Assembly (NCBI RefSeq): GCF_037975245.1
Contig: NC_092566.1
Location: 4,092,001-4,156,000, forward strand
Direction: 5' to 3'
DNA: 64,000 bases
Source: Apostichopus japonicus
Taxonomy: Eukaryota > Echinodermata > Holothuroidea > Aspidochirotida > Stichopodidae
Shown here: in pieces, positions 17,950 through 28,091 of the stretch
Layout of the letters: each line of letters opens with the position of its first letter
Position numbering within the stretch: position 1 is the first letter of the stretch
Notes under the pieces: model-generated
Databases searched by the model: none
What the model was told of the DNA's origin: nothing
What the model saw: the letters and a program-made list of their open reading frames with translations, nothing else
Made by a program: the position numbers and the translations under genes

Positions 17950-20900
17950 GAGTTGACCTTGCGGGGCGAAGGTCAACTTGTTTCCAAAATGAGCCCATAG
18001 AGTTAGCACTTTCGCGGAAGCGATTGTGGTCAGTTGGATCCAACAGTTTGTATGTAACTGGGAAGCTGGAAGGTGTTAGGGTGAATTTCCTGGTAGACAC
18101 TGGTGCTGAAGTTACTGTAATACAGACGGGAGTGTTTAGGAGGCTGACCACGGGGAAAGCTTTGCGACTGGATGAAGTTCCTTTAGATTTGGCTGCTGCT
18201 GACGGTAGGCCGCTGACATTTCTTGGAAGAGGAAATCTCCTTCTGAAAGTGGGTGAACTTGAAGTGGAGCACGAAGTTTTGGTGGCGGATATCGATGCTG
18301 ATGCGCTTCTGGGCTATGACTTTTTGAAGTTGTATAACTGCACAATTGACGCTGGAGCAGGAAAGTTAACAATAGGCAAGAGGCAACTGGAGCAACTGGG
18401 TACAGATGTGGATAAATCTGTTGGAACTCGGGTTGTTGTTGCTAACACTGTAGTTGTTCCTGCTAGCAGCGAGAAAGTTGTCATGGCAAGAACGTCTGCG
18501 CAGATGGAGATGTCGGCATGTGCAATTGTGGAGTGCAGCGAAAGCTTCTTGAGACGTCGACAGCTGATGGTGGCTAGGGCACTCGTGGACCCGTCTAAGG
18601 GAGTGATTCCTTTAAGACTGATGAATGTGACAGACCAACCAGTTACTCTTTATGAAGGAACTTCTGTCGGGCAATGCCAGCCCGTCGAACTAGTCGACGG
18701 TATCGCTTCTGAGCGGGCGAAATGCCGGACGGTGACTAAAGGGGAGAGGTCAGGTGCTAAAGGGATAACTGCCTTGGGGGAACACCTCGAAATTCTAGCC
18801 GAAAAGAGTTGTATCGACCTTTCGAAGGAAGAGGCGGATAGGGTAAGGCAGCTTCTTGCGGATAACGCAAATGTTTTCGCTCGATCGAAAGAAGACCTTG
18901 GTCGTACAGACTTCGTTAAGCACGAGATCGATACTGGTACTGCGAAACCCATCCGCCAGGCGCCTAGACGGCTAACTATTCATAAGAAGGCGGAAGCCGA
19001 CAAAGAACTCGACAAAATGCTAAGACAAGGAGTCATCGAACCCTCAAATAGTGCATGGTCCTCCCCGGTGGTGCTTGTGAAGAAGAAAGACGGTTCGCTT
19101 CGATACTGTATAGATTACAGGAAACTGAACAATGTGACGGAGAAGGACTCTTACCCCCTCCCCCGGATCGATGATTCCCTCGACACGCTGGCGGGTTCGA
19201 AGTGGTTCTCCACTCTGGACCTAGCAAGCGGGTATTGGCAGGTCGAAGTAGCCGAACAGGATCGTCACAAGACGGCGTTTGTAACTAACAGGGGTTTGTT
19301 TCAATTCAAGGTTCTTCCTTTCGGTCTGTGCAATGCCCCCGCAACTTTCGAACGGTTAATGGAGAGGGTTCTAAGAGGACTTCAGTGGCAGACCTGTTTA
19401 CTCTATCTTGACGATGTGATTGTCTACGGAACGTCGTTTGATCAGGCTTTGACCAGACTTACTGAAGTTTTCCAACGGCTTCGGGAAGCTAAGTTGAAGC
19501 TGAACCCATCGAAATGTTGCTTGTTTCAGCGAGAAGTCAGTTACCTAGGGCACATTGTTTCCAGTAAAGGTATTGCGCCGAATCCTGAGAAAATTACAGC
19601 TGTTGTCGACTGGCCGACACCTTGTTCTGTGACGGAAGTTCGTAGCTTTATCGGACTTTGCTCGTACTACCGACGGTTCATTCAGGGATTTTCCAGAGTG
19701 TGTGCGCCTTTGTTCCGATTGACAGAAAAGGAAACAAAGTTTGTCTGGTGCGATGAATGCGATCTGGCTTTTAAGAAGCTAAAACATGCTTTGACCACCA
19801 GTCCCATACTAGCCTACCCAGAAGAAAAAGGGACTTTCATTTTGGACACCGACGCCAGCAACCTAGCCTACGGATCAGTCCTCTCCCAGCGCAAGGAAGG
19901 GAACACACAAGATTGTGTAATAGCTTATTTTAGTAAGCCAATGTCGAAAGCAGAAAGGAATTACTGCGTCACAAGAAAGGAACTTTTGGCGATAGTGGCG
20001 TCGGTGAAACATTTTCACCATTATCTATATGGTGCGAAGTTTCTTATCCGTACTGATCATGGGGCTCTTCGTTGGCTGACAAACTTTAAAAACCCAGAAG
20101 GTCAACTTGCAAGATGGCTGGAAACCCTTTCCGTATACCATTATGAAATTCAGCACCGCCCGGGTAGACTACATGGTAACGCCGACGCCATGTCCAGGAG
20201 GCCTTGTACTGATTGTCGGTTTTGCACCAACTCCGAGGGAAAGGAAGAAGTAGCAAAAACAGAGACGGGAAATATCTTTGCAATCACTAATGCGCCCGCA
20301 ACACTCTCAGACTCAGATGCTACTGGTTCACAGTCGGAGGTGGTCAATCAGAACGAAGTGTCGCCCTGGTACCACAAACACACTCAAGCTGAATTAAGAG
20401 AAATGCAATTGAACGACAACGACATCGGACCGATCCTACTATGGAAGGACGTACAGGAGTCGAGGCCTGATTGGGCGCAGGTATCACCTGGCAGTCCTGC
20501 ACTTAAAAACTATTGGGGCCAATGGGACAGGCTGAAACGTAAAGAGGGCGTGCTTTATCGGGAGCTTGAATCCGACTCTGGTAACTCTGTAATGCTGCAG
20601 CTGATTGTACCGAAGAAATTGCAGCAGGAAATATTGACGCAGGCGCACAACCACAGGCTTTCGGGTCACCTGATGGCGAAGAAAACGCTGGGCCGAATAA
20701 GAGATAAGTTCTACTGGAGTGGTTACCGGCGAAGTGTAGAGAACTGGTGTAGGGGTTGTGATCAGTGTGCATCGAGGAAGGGACCGAGCAAGACATTTAA
20801 CGCAGAACTTAAACAGTACGGATCAGGTCACACAATGCAACGATGTGCTATGGACATCATGGGACCGCTGCCGAAGTCGACTCGTGGAAACCGCTACGTT

Positions 20901-21776
20901 CTCGTGATTGCCGACTATTTTACTAAATGGACAGAGGCGTATCCGATGGCTGATATGGAGGCCGAAACGGTTGCCCGACTGTTAGTAGAACAGTTTATCT
21001 GTAGGTACGGAGTGCCTGATGAATTACACACCGACCAGGGCAGGCAATTCGAGTCGGAGCTATTTCAACACATGTGTCGGTTGCTCGACATCAACAAAAC
21101 AAGAACGACACCATTCCATCCTCAATCTGATGGGATGGTTGAAAGGTTTAATCGAACGTTAGCAGAGATGTTATCGGCTGTTGTCGCCAAAGACCAACTT
21201 GATTGGGATTCTTGGATTCCCTACGTGCTAATGGCCTACCGTTCGGCAGAACATGAAAGCACTGGGTTCTCCCCGGCTGAACTGATGCTTGGGCGCAAAC
21301 TGGGACTCCCACTCAGCACCACAGTCCCCCCACCACCGGACGACGTCGGAACCACTTCTACAGCCATTCCGAAATTTGTAACAGAACTAGAGGGAACTCT
21401 GTACGAAGTGCATGAACTTGCGAGAAAACGGTTGAAACTCTCTAGTGAGAAGCAGAAAAAGTTCCATGACAAGGCCGTACATACCCATACATACAAAGCA
21501 GGAGACATAATTTGGCTCCTGAACACCAAGAGGAAAAAAGGTGTGTCTCCCAAGTTACAGAAACGATGGGACGGTCCGGGACGGGTGATCAAGAAACTAA
21601 CGGATGTTGTATATCGAGTACAGATGGGACCTAAGAAGAAACCAACCGTTGTACACCATAACCGCCTAAAACCGTATGTAGGAGACGATCCGCCATTGTG
21701 GTTACTCAAACCACTGAAAAGTCAGTCTTTAACGCCCCTGGTTGTACCCACTATAGAGGAACTGCGAAAGCACTAA
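17928..21776 (+). CDS. pol: Pol polyprotein: protease, RT, RNase H, integrase
   Basis: Open in frame 3 from 17928 to the stop at 21774-21776 and probably made as a Gag-Pol fusion by -1 frameshift, since no ATG lies at its head. Landmarks: aspartic protease DTGA at 18096; RT motifs LPFGLCNAP and YLDD (19404-19415); RNase H with TDAS near 19848; integrase zinc domain (H...H...C-x2-C) from about 20646; DDE catalytic residues in MDIMGP (D near 20853), HTDQGR (D near 21033) and MVERFNR (E near 21141); and a GPY/F-like C-terminal module around RWDGPGRV. This order is that of Ty3/gypsy. All catalytic motifs are intact. A TTG at 18024 is where an ORF finder accepting alternative starts would begin. 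Confidence 0.95.
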   Translation, partial: TSEGKLLGVDLAGRRSTCFQNEPIELALSRKRLWSVGSNSLYVTGKLEGVRVNFLVDTGAEVTVIQTGVFRRLTTGKALRLDEVPLDLAAADGRPLTFLGRGNLLLKVGELEVEHEVLVADIDADALLGYDFLKLYNCTIDAGAGKLTIGKRQLEQLGTDVDKSVGTRVVVANTVVVPASSEKVVMARTSAQMEMSACAIVECSESFLRRRQLMVARALVDPSKGVIPLRLMNVTDQPVTLYEGTSVGQCQPVELVDGIASERAKCRTVTKGERSGAKGITALGEHLEILAEKSCIDLSKEEADRVRQLLADNANVFARSKEDLGRTDFVKHEIDTGTAKPIRQAPRRLTIHKKAEADKELDKMLRQGVIEPSNSAWSSPVVLVKKKDGSLRYCIDYRKLNNVTEKDSYPLPRIDDSLDTLAGSKWFSTLDLASGYWQVEVAEQDRHKTAFVTNRGLFQFKVLPFGLCNAPATFERLMERVLRGLQWQTCLLYLDDVIVYGTSFDQALTRLTEVFQRLREAKLKLNPSKCCLFQREVSYLGHIVSSKGIAPNPEKITAVVDWPTPCSVTEVRSFIGLCSYYRRFIQGFSRVCAPLFRLTEKETKFVWCDECDLAFKKLKHALTTSPILAYPEEKGTFILDTDASNLAYGSVLSQRKEGNTQDCVIAYFSKPMSKAERNYCVTRKELLAIVASVKHFHHYLYGAKFLIRTDHGALRWLTNFKNPEGQLARWLETLSVYHYEIQHRPGRLHGNADAMSRRPCTDCRFCTNSEGKEEVAKTETGNIFAITNAPATLSDSDATGSQSEVVNQNEVSPWYHKHTQAELREMQLNDNDIGPILLWKDVQESRPDWAQVSPGSPALKNYWGQWDRLKRKEGVLYRELESDSGNSVMLQLIVPKKLQQEILTQAHNHRLSGHLMAKKTLGRIRDKFYWSGYRRSVENWCRGCDQCASRKGPSKTFNAELKQYGSGHTMQRCAMDIMGPLPKSTRGNRYVLVIADYFTKWTEAYPMADMEAETVARLLVEQFICRYGVPDELHTDQGRQFESELFQHMCRLLDINKTRTTPFHPQSDGMVERFNRTLAEMLSAVVAKDQLDWDSWIPYVLMAYRSAEHESTGFSPAELMLGRKLGLPLSTTVPPPPDDVGTTSTAIPKFVTELEGTLYEVHELARKRLKLSSEKQKKFHDKAVHTHTYKAGDIIWLLNTKRKKGVSPKLQKRWDGPGRVIKKLTDVVYRVQMGPKKKPTVVHHNRLKPYVGDDPPLWLLKPLKSQSLTPLVVPTIEELRKH
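17937..17978 (+). promoter_or_regulatory. Putative -1 ribosomal frameshift module at the gag/pol junction
   Basis: Heptamer GGAAAAC (17937-17943, read G GAA AAC in the gag frame), a 7-nt spacer containing the gag stop, then a perfect 10-bp stem (17951-17960 with 17969-17978) around the 8-nt loop GCGGGGCG. The pol frame is open from just after 17927, so gag and pol overlap by 22 nt in the -1 relation. The pol ORF has no ATG near its start. The loop could also pair 4 bp (GGGC with GCCC at 17993-17996) to form a pseudoknot. This arrangement matches known viral and retroelement frameshift sites. Confidence 0.8.
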
Positions 21777-21976
21777 AACAGAGACGAAACTATCACCTCT
21801 ACCACCTCTTGTCCAAAAGTTATCCCCCGGGAAAACATAAACAAAAGAGGGAAGTCCTAACCACCGGACGATATCCCGCTGGGGAAGATACCCACGTAGC
21901 GCCCAACCATCGAAGGCCGTTGTTTATAAATTTCACTCATATCAACACCTCCGGAGCTATCAACACTGCAAGACCA

Positions 21977-22047
21977 TTTGCTGACACTGTGTTTAATTGT
22001 TTTTTTTTTTTTTTACGATGTCTTCCCTGTACGACGCTGAATACAAG
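21977..22047 (+). promoter_or_regulatory. Candidate branch point, T tract and splice acceptor in ORF3
   Basis: A branch-point-like TGCTGAC (about 21977-21983) is followed by a run of about 16 T. The first AG after it is at 22046-22047. A splice from the donor after 16270 to this AG would join an ATG in frame to the first zinc finger (phase 0). This is predicted from sequence only. Confidence 0.35.
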
Positions 22048-22620
22048 TGTAAGGTGTGTAAGAGGCGCTACCCCTCTCTTACCGAACTGAAGAGACACTA
22101 TAGTGAGAAGCACGGGGATGTGAAGAAAATGTTTAAGTGTGACATATGCGACTACTCGTCGGAGAGGAAAGCGGACGTAACTCGCCATGCGAGTAACCGC
22201 CATTCAACTACAAATGCATTGGCAGGGACTTCCACTAGTGCCGGTGAAGCGACCTCTACCGTTCCCCACCTCAAATCCCCACCGAGGCCCCAGCGGAACA
22301 CTGACGGACCAGGGTGGCCGATGTTGTCCGAACTACTTGGGACACCGCTTTCAGAACATGGATTGCCACGAACGGACGACCCACAACAGAGGGATGTTCC
22401 CCCCACCCCACAGGTGTCACCTGCGAAGCGGCCTTCGACAGTCGATGGTGAGGAAAACGCACTGCGTGTTATTAAACGAGTTAAAGAAGCAGCCGACCTG
22501 AACATCGCCGAAGAAAACCTCAGCCTGCGAAATAATAACTTGAGCGAGCGAATCTCCACTGTAGTCTTGCCGAACGGACAAATTTACGTAACGGTCGACA
22601 AATTTGAACACAAAGCTTAA
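22018..22620 (+). CDS. Accessory ORF3: two-finger C2H2 protein
   Basis: A 200-aa protein coded between pol and the 3' LTR. The ATG at 22018 follows a T run; an earlier in-frame ATG at 21997 only adds a Phe-rich artefact of the T run. Two C2H2 fingers, both C-x2-C-x12-H-x4-H, start at C11 (CKVC...HYSEKH) and C41 (CDICDYSS...HASNRH), counted from this ATG. The middle is Pro/Ser/Thr-rich. The last 50 residues are charged with regular hydrophobics (ALRVIKRVKEAADLNIAEE), possibly a short helix or coiled coil. There is no signal peptide or membrane segment, so it is not an envelope protein. A nucleic-acid-binding or targeting role is inferred. The ORF is intact like gag and pol. Confidence 0.8.
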   Translation: MSSLYDAEYKCKVCKRRYPSLTELKRHYSEKHGDVKKMFKCDICDYSSERKADVTRHASNRHSTTNALAGTSTSAGEATSTVPHLKSPPRPQRNTDGPGWPMLSELLGTPLSEHGLPRTDDPQQRDVPPTPQVSPAKRPSTVDGEENALRVIKRVKEAADLNIAEENLSLRNNNLSERISTVVLPNGQIYVTVDKFEHKA

Positions 22621-23667
22621 AATGTAACTCACACGTCCACTTTGAGAGGTGAAGCGGATAAAGCAACAAGACTACGCAAACACTTTCCCTGCCTGAAAAT
22701 CGCGGTTTTATCTTACATTACTTTCGAAATTTCAGCGATACCAATACCACACAAACCACTTCTGCTCGTTTCTGTTTTTATTAGTAACCACCCAGTTTGA
22801 TTGTCTGTAAACCGCGGTAACTTATATTTTACGTGTTTTACTGTGGACGCTCTGCTACGGCATTTACTTTTCACGGAGTTGAATGTTTCCTAGTTGTTCA
22901 TGGACAGTTGGACACTCAAAGATTTATTGTTTTTATACTTTAACATGGACGATTTTATTACTTGTTTATGAATATTTTCCATTCATGTGTTCTGTTTGGA
23001 CCGTATGCAGGTCAGTATTGTATTCATATTGCTAATAAGCTGTTGTAGTTGTAACTTGCATTTTGATTTTTGTTCAATTTTGCCGTTAAATGCGAGGACG
23101 CATTTGGTTCTTTGGCGGGAAGGGGTAGTTAAATCAAAATAATGTTTTATCATAGTGTATTTAAGCGTTGCATGGGTGACACTCAAATTGTTGTGCAGCT
23201 GTTGTTCTCTATCGTTGTTTATTTTTGTTGTCTGTCAGGTGTGGCGGAGTGGGTTAGCAGTAGTTTCTGAAAAAGATTGCGTCATAGTCAGACACTATTG
23301 CGAAATGTATATTACCGTGCGACATTTAAGTTTTCATCATTGATTTTTCTTCTATTGAATTGTTTTAATCAAACAAGTTTTGCTATTTTTTTTCTTCAAA
23401 TTCTTTGTTTATGTTTACTTTTATACTTTTCATTTTTTATTCATGTACATGCTATTTTACTTTGTTTATGTTTGTTTACCTCGTTAAGTAAATTTGAATG
23501 TTAAGTTTTTCTTGCATACGTGAACGTTCACTTTGCGGGTTATGCACTTGATAGGTATTCCGTGTTTCGATTTACGAGGTATTCCATTTTGATCTAGGTT
23601 ACACATTTAGTTCATGTTTTAGATGGTAAGAAATGCGAGGACGCATTTGTATCTTGGGTGGGAAGAG
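22621..23667 (+). other. Element 3' untranslated region with duplicated hairpin and purine tract
   Basis: No further ORF. The stem-loop AAATGCG-AGGA-CGCATTT occurs twice, at 23088-23105 and 23631-23648. Each is followed by a G/A-rich tract (GGCGGGAAGGGG near 23115; GGGTGGGAAGAG at 23656-23667). The second tract touches the 3' LTR and is the polypurine tract. Confidence 0.8.
23656..23667 (+). other. Polypurine tract for plus-strand priming
   Basis: GGGTGGGAAGAG lies immediately before the TGTTACG start of the 3' LTR, the expected place of the plus-strand primer. Confidence 0.75.
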
Positions 23668-24696
23668 TGTTACGAGAAAACAACCTAATTTTCTCGTGTG
23701 TACGTATTTTCTATTTACCGTTATAAAATGTTTCTTACGTAACGTTTCAGCTAGGAGGTCTCTAGTTTGTGTAACTTGAGTATCAGTTTATTGCTGGCTG
23801 CGGAAGTTGGTTCTTGCTGCCGGGGCTTTATGTAAACAGTCCGGTGGACAAGGCCTCCTTTGTTCTTAGTATACTGGTAATTATTAGGGGTGCATAGACA
23901 GTGGGGCGGGGTTAGTTCATATTCGTATAGTATTGTAGAGACCGTTGACCGGCTGTCATTGGGCTATGGCGCTTGTCAATCTCACTGGCTTTTTCATAAT
24001 TGGTTAATTAAATCGTGTATAGGGTTCTCTACAGTTACGGGGGTATTTATAATGTCGTGCAAGGAGCGTTTTTAGACATTAAGTTGCGATATATTTAGTG
24101 AAATTTGCTAGGCAGAATCTATGCCGAATTTGTATGTTGTTTTAGGGACTTAGATTATTTTTGGCTTGTGCAGAGGGTCAAGTTATGCACTCAGCAGTTG
24201 CGCTGCGTAACTGCTTGTGCCTGCATGCACTCTGCAGCTGCGCTGCGTAACTGCTTGTGCCTGCGCGAGGTCGTCGCTGCGTAGGGTTCGCGGGCTGACG
24301 AATATCATCGTTAGCTGCGCTGCGTTGTCCTTACGCTGCGTCGCCCTTGACGCAGTACCTATAGTTTAGCCTGCGTTGTGCCTGCGTTGTCTTTGACGCA
24401 GCGCCTATAGTTAGCTGCGCTGCTAGGCAGCTTACATATTAGAGCTAATTCATGTATGACGCCCTTGTTATTGTGTTTAGGTTTTATTGTTCTACTTTCT
24501 GTATATATTATTTGTTTATCATGCTTTACGAAAGATGTACGGCAGGTACATTGTTTGTCTAATTATACTTTTTAAACTCTTAATGCACTGTTTGTGTACT
24601 TCTTTTCAACGGTGTCCTCGAGTCTCTTTCTACAACCCCCTTCCTCAATTGCCAACTGGGTACTTCACCATACACACCGAAGCGGAAAGCGTTACA
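23668..24696 (+). repeat. 3' LTR
   Basis: 1029 bp, differing from the 5' LTR at four positions that I found (24557, 24558, 24593, 24626), all in one 70-bp stretch. The host flank begins with ATAT. Confidence 0.95.
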
Positions 24697-24723
24697 ATAT
24701 TTATGAAACAGGAGGTGCTATAC

Positions 24724-26929
24724 AATGGAACGCCAAAAGGACTATAGGTGGCGCTACTACTCTAAACAGGAGGTGCTACTCTCCCTAAACAGGAGGTGCT
24801 ACTACCCTAAACAGAAGGTGCTACTACCCTAAACAGGAGGTGCTACTACTCTTATTAGGGGGTGCTGCTACTCTAAACAGGAGATGCTACTACTCTAAAC
24901 AGGAGGTGCTATACTACTCTAAACAGGAGGTGCTACTACTCTAAACAGGAGATGCTATACTACTCCTAAGTGACGATGCTGCTGTAAAAAGGTGGCGCTA
25001 CTACTCTAAAGAGACGATGCTACTACTACTACAGGCGGTGATGCTACTGTAAGGTAGCATACGCCCATTAAAAGCTTCATTGACTTACACACTAAATCAC
25101 AAATGTAATGTGGTCTCTAAGTCTAGATAGAAGTTTTCACTAGCTAAACGCTACCCATCACCGGATAGCTGACAAGTTGGCCTTTCATGGCACCATCAAT
25201 TTTCCGTACCATGACCGTGAAGATTTTTTGCTATCCGAGCCGGAAGTTTTCGTCACTTGTAAACAAACCTCTTCACTCAGTAGTAAACAAATTTCCTACG
25301 CTGCTCCTGGGAGGCCTAAAGGGGTCTAAAATTGCCTCAATTGACCCAATTTTTTCACCACATGTACTTCCATTCATGCTCTTCAACATGCAAGCCACAA
25401 ATGGGTCACAAAAGATGTTCTCCTGCTGCTTTTTGGCACTTTTCCTGAAGGAGAACAATCGAGCGGATTGATATAGACTCTAATAGGAGTATGCCACCGT
25501 AAATTAGTGGCGCTACTGTCCTAAACGGAAGGTGCTACTACTCCAAAATGGTCTCGCTACTACTCTAAACATGAGTCGATACCACCCTGTAACTATATGT
25601 CTTTGGTGATACGTGCTCTCGCTGTTGGCCGCATTAAGATATAGACTACATGAACTAAAAGCACAAGTATAGCACCAATTTCTGATGGTAAAATCGTTGC
25701 TAAAATTGTTTTTTTCAGTGTTGGCAAAATGTTGTAAATTAATCATTAATCTGCCTTAAATATGTGATTTATTTTCTCAGTAACCAGCCTGTTGGTGGTG
25801 ACCTTCTGCTGAGATCACTCAATTAACCACTATTTTCTATCAAAGAAGATCTAATCTGGAGAATAACCATATGAAGTAGTGTTGTCATTAGTAGTAGTAG
25901 TATTATTATTAGCACCATTGCATCATTGATGGAAGTTGTAGAAGAGGAATGTTACTCTTTACGATCGCTCCAGTGATGTTTGGGGTTACTTGCCGTAGCC
26001 AGCTAACTATACACAGTCAAAGTCGGCGTTTGTGCGTGCACATGTGTTTCGGTTTGTTTGTTGATATTGCTATTGTTTTGCTTTTGATTGTTTTTTGTGT
26101 TTGTTCTTGTGTGCTTTGCTTTCTATAGGTTCAAAGTATGCATTATGATTTGATTGGGTTATATATGCGTCATTGTGAATAACTGTAATGTGTTATTGTA
26201 ATTATTACGTATATAGGTTAATCATAATAAAGCATATAGTTACTAACCAACGTATAATACATGTTTTGAACACACGTGCGCGTACACACATAATCATTTA
26301 ACTGCTAATAAAAAGCGAGATTTTAATCGTTTTATCCAGTGAAGTGAATTTAACACAACTAGCTCGATACATACATTAATTTAATACCCAATGAGCCCAT
26401 GATCGTCATGTCCGTATTCCGTATCACGTGAAAATATGTATATTGTCTTTTTTAGTCTTGCATGACTTTTTCTTTCCCAGTAAAAACGGGCCCTCCCTAT
26501 CCAAAGAGGTGCCCTTTTCTGTGCATCAGTATAGCGGGGGCCTCTTTTGGTTGGGGCCCTCGGCTCAGCACGGTCCGAGACCATAGGAGTTACTTTACTG
26601 GTAGTAGCACCTCCTGTTTAGGGTAGTAGCATCACCTGTTTGGGCCAGCGACGCCACCAGTGGTCCTTTTGGCGTTCCATAATTAGAACTTTCCGTTTAG
26701 TAGCGTCACTAATTTTACAGTAGCATCGCCGCCTGTAGTAGTAGCATAGTATCATCACCTATTTAGAGTAGTAGCGGCAGCTTTTACAGCAGCATCGTCT
26801 CTTAGGAGTAGTAGCACCTTCTGTTTAGAGATAGCACCTCCTGTTTAGGGTATTAGCACCTCGAGTTTAGGGTAGTAGCACCTCCTTTAGGGTAGCAGCT
26901 CCACCTTCGGTCCTTTTGGCGTTCCATAA
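24724..26929. mobile_element. Composite inverted-repeat element built of ~22-bp satellite units
   Basis: The left end is ATGGAACGCCAAAAGGAC (24725-24742). Its complement closes the element at 26909-26929, with a further copy at 26663-26680. Inside the left end (about 24743-25050) are about 14 units of the type AAACAGGAGGTGCTACTACT. The right end (about 26590-26905) holds the same units in inverted orientation. The centre carries another MITE (25051-25499) and unrelated AT-rich DNA. It shares termini with the MITE at 11098. Confidence 0.65.
25051..25499. mobile_element. MITE-like repeat, copy A
   Basis: About 450 bp, nearly identical to 32435-32904. Imperfect terminal inverted repeats: GGTAGCATACGCC at the left, complement GGTGGCATACTCC at the right (11 of 13). 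No long ORF of its own; nested in the composite element. Confidence 0.75.
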
Positions 26930-27059
26930 GCCAGAGCCGTATATGGCTCTCCTAGTCAAGATTAACGCTGCCGTTTCATTGTCTATGCGTTCATGTGGAG
27001 TTGTTAGTAACACGTGAAACATACTGTACATGATTGAACAAGTTGAAGTCAACTATGGC

Positions 27060-28091
27060 TACTTCTGTCACAAGTGCCCGGTTGCAGGCTAGTATTACAA
27101 TCTAATGAACCGTCACGTCCTGTCTGCGGGTATTTCTGTCAGAGATTCATGCTGTTTTTTTAAATCACTTTAGTTGAGACGATGCATTATACACATAATT
27201 TCAGCCCAATCTGCCGAATCAGGTCGTTTCCAAGAATTATTGCTGTCTTACACTACAGTACCACCACTACCAGAAGTAACACATGAACAACGGTGAGTGT
27301 AAATAACGGACGCCGTTCTCTAGATATTCGAAGGTACCGCTACTTTCAGATATATGCCTAGGCCTACTCAAAAGGTAACGTTAGACATCGTGGCAAATTA
27401 GGTCTACTTCTTTCTGTTGTAAACTTAAGTTAACGAACTTTCTAGCAGCATTGAATGCCTCATTATTGTAGTGCAACAGTACAATCTTGCAACTTCTTGT
27501 AGTTGTACCCATGCTGCTGTTACTTTTTAGAAATTGGGACATGGGATGAAAGTTTTAGATTTTTCAAGTGGCATGAAGCTTACTTTTCATTTTCATTATT
27601 TTGTTTGCCTCTTTGACTTGAGCATTTTCTTGCAATGCACTGGTATATGAACATTTTCTGCTACTGATAAAGAATTAAGAGTTTTCTCCCTCCCCTCCCC
27701 CACCCTTTGAAATCATGTGCATGCCACTAGGACTAGGAAGTATCAAGAGTGAGCACTTGTCCTCCTTAAAAATTACTCTGAATTTGTACAGTAGGAATGT
27801 AGTAGAATAAAAACAAGCATGTTCTCATATGCATGCTGGTGTCCATTGGTACCCAAGATGCTGTATGTAAAGTATACAGTGGAATGCCATACTACTGTAC
27901 CTAGAACCTTTAAAAGTAGATTTGAAAGACGTATACTGTAAGGTACTTCAATTTAAAGTTTATCCGACTACAATCTGCAAGGTCCTAAATTGCCTTTTTA
28001 AGTTTTTGGCACTGTGTCAAAAAGGAAAGCTACACTAGCAACAGCTGCAAACTCCTGCTAGACCACTGTAGGTTGATAAAAACAACACAAC
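27060..28091. other. Upstream region of the fucosyltransferase gene
   Basis: No coding exon seen. A GTGAGT donor at about 27292 could end a non-coding first exon that splices to the acceptor at 28675-28677. This is a guess from splice signals only; promoter elements are not evident. Confidence 0.3.

Larger units (their letters stand above)
15198..24696 (+). mobile_element. Ty3/gypsy LTR retrotransposon with an extra zinc-finger ORF
   Basis: A complete 9499-bp element: 5' LTR, primer site, gag, pol in the -1 frame, a third ORF, polypurine tract and 3' LTR. The domain order protease, reverse transcriptase, RNase H, integrase defines the Ty3/gypsy class. It is flanked by ATAT on both sides (15194-15197 and 24697-24700), a 4-bp target duplication; gypsy elements usually make 4-6 bp. 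All three reading frames are open and the LTRs differ at only four sites that I found, so the insertion is recent and may be competent. It lies 1.9 kb upstream of the FMO start codon, in opposite orientation, inside the third 5'-end copy. Confidence 0.95.

Noticed and set aside
21698-22090. Frame overlapping the pol end and ORF3 start
   Set aside because: A shadow frame that crosses the T run; ORF3 in frame 1 has the zinc fingers.
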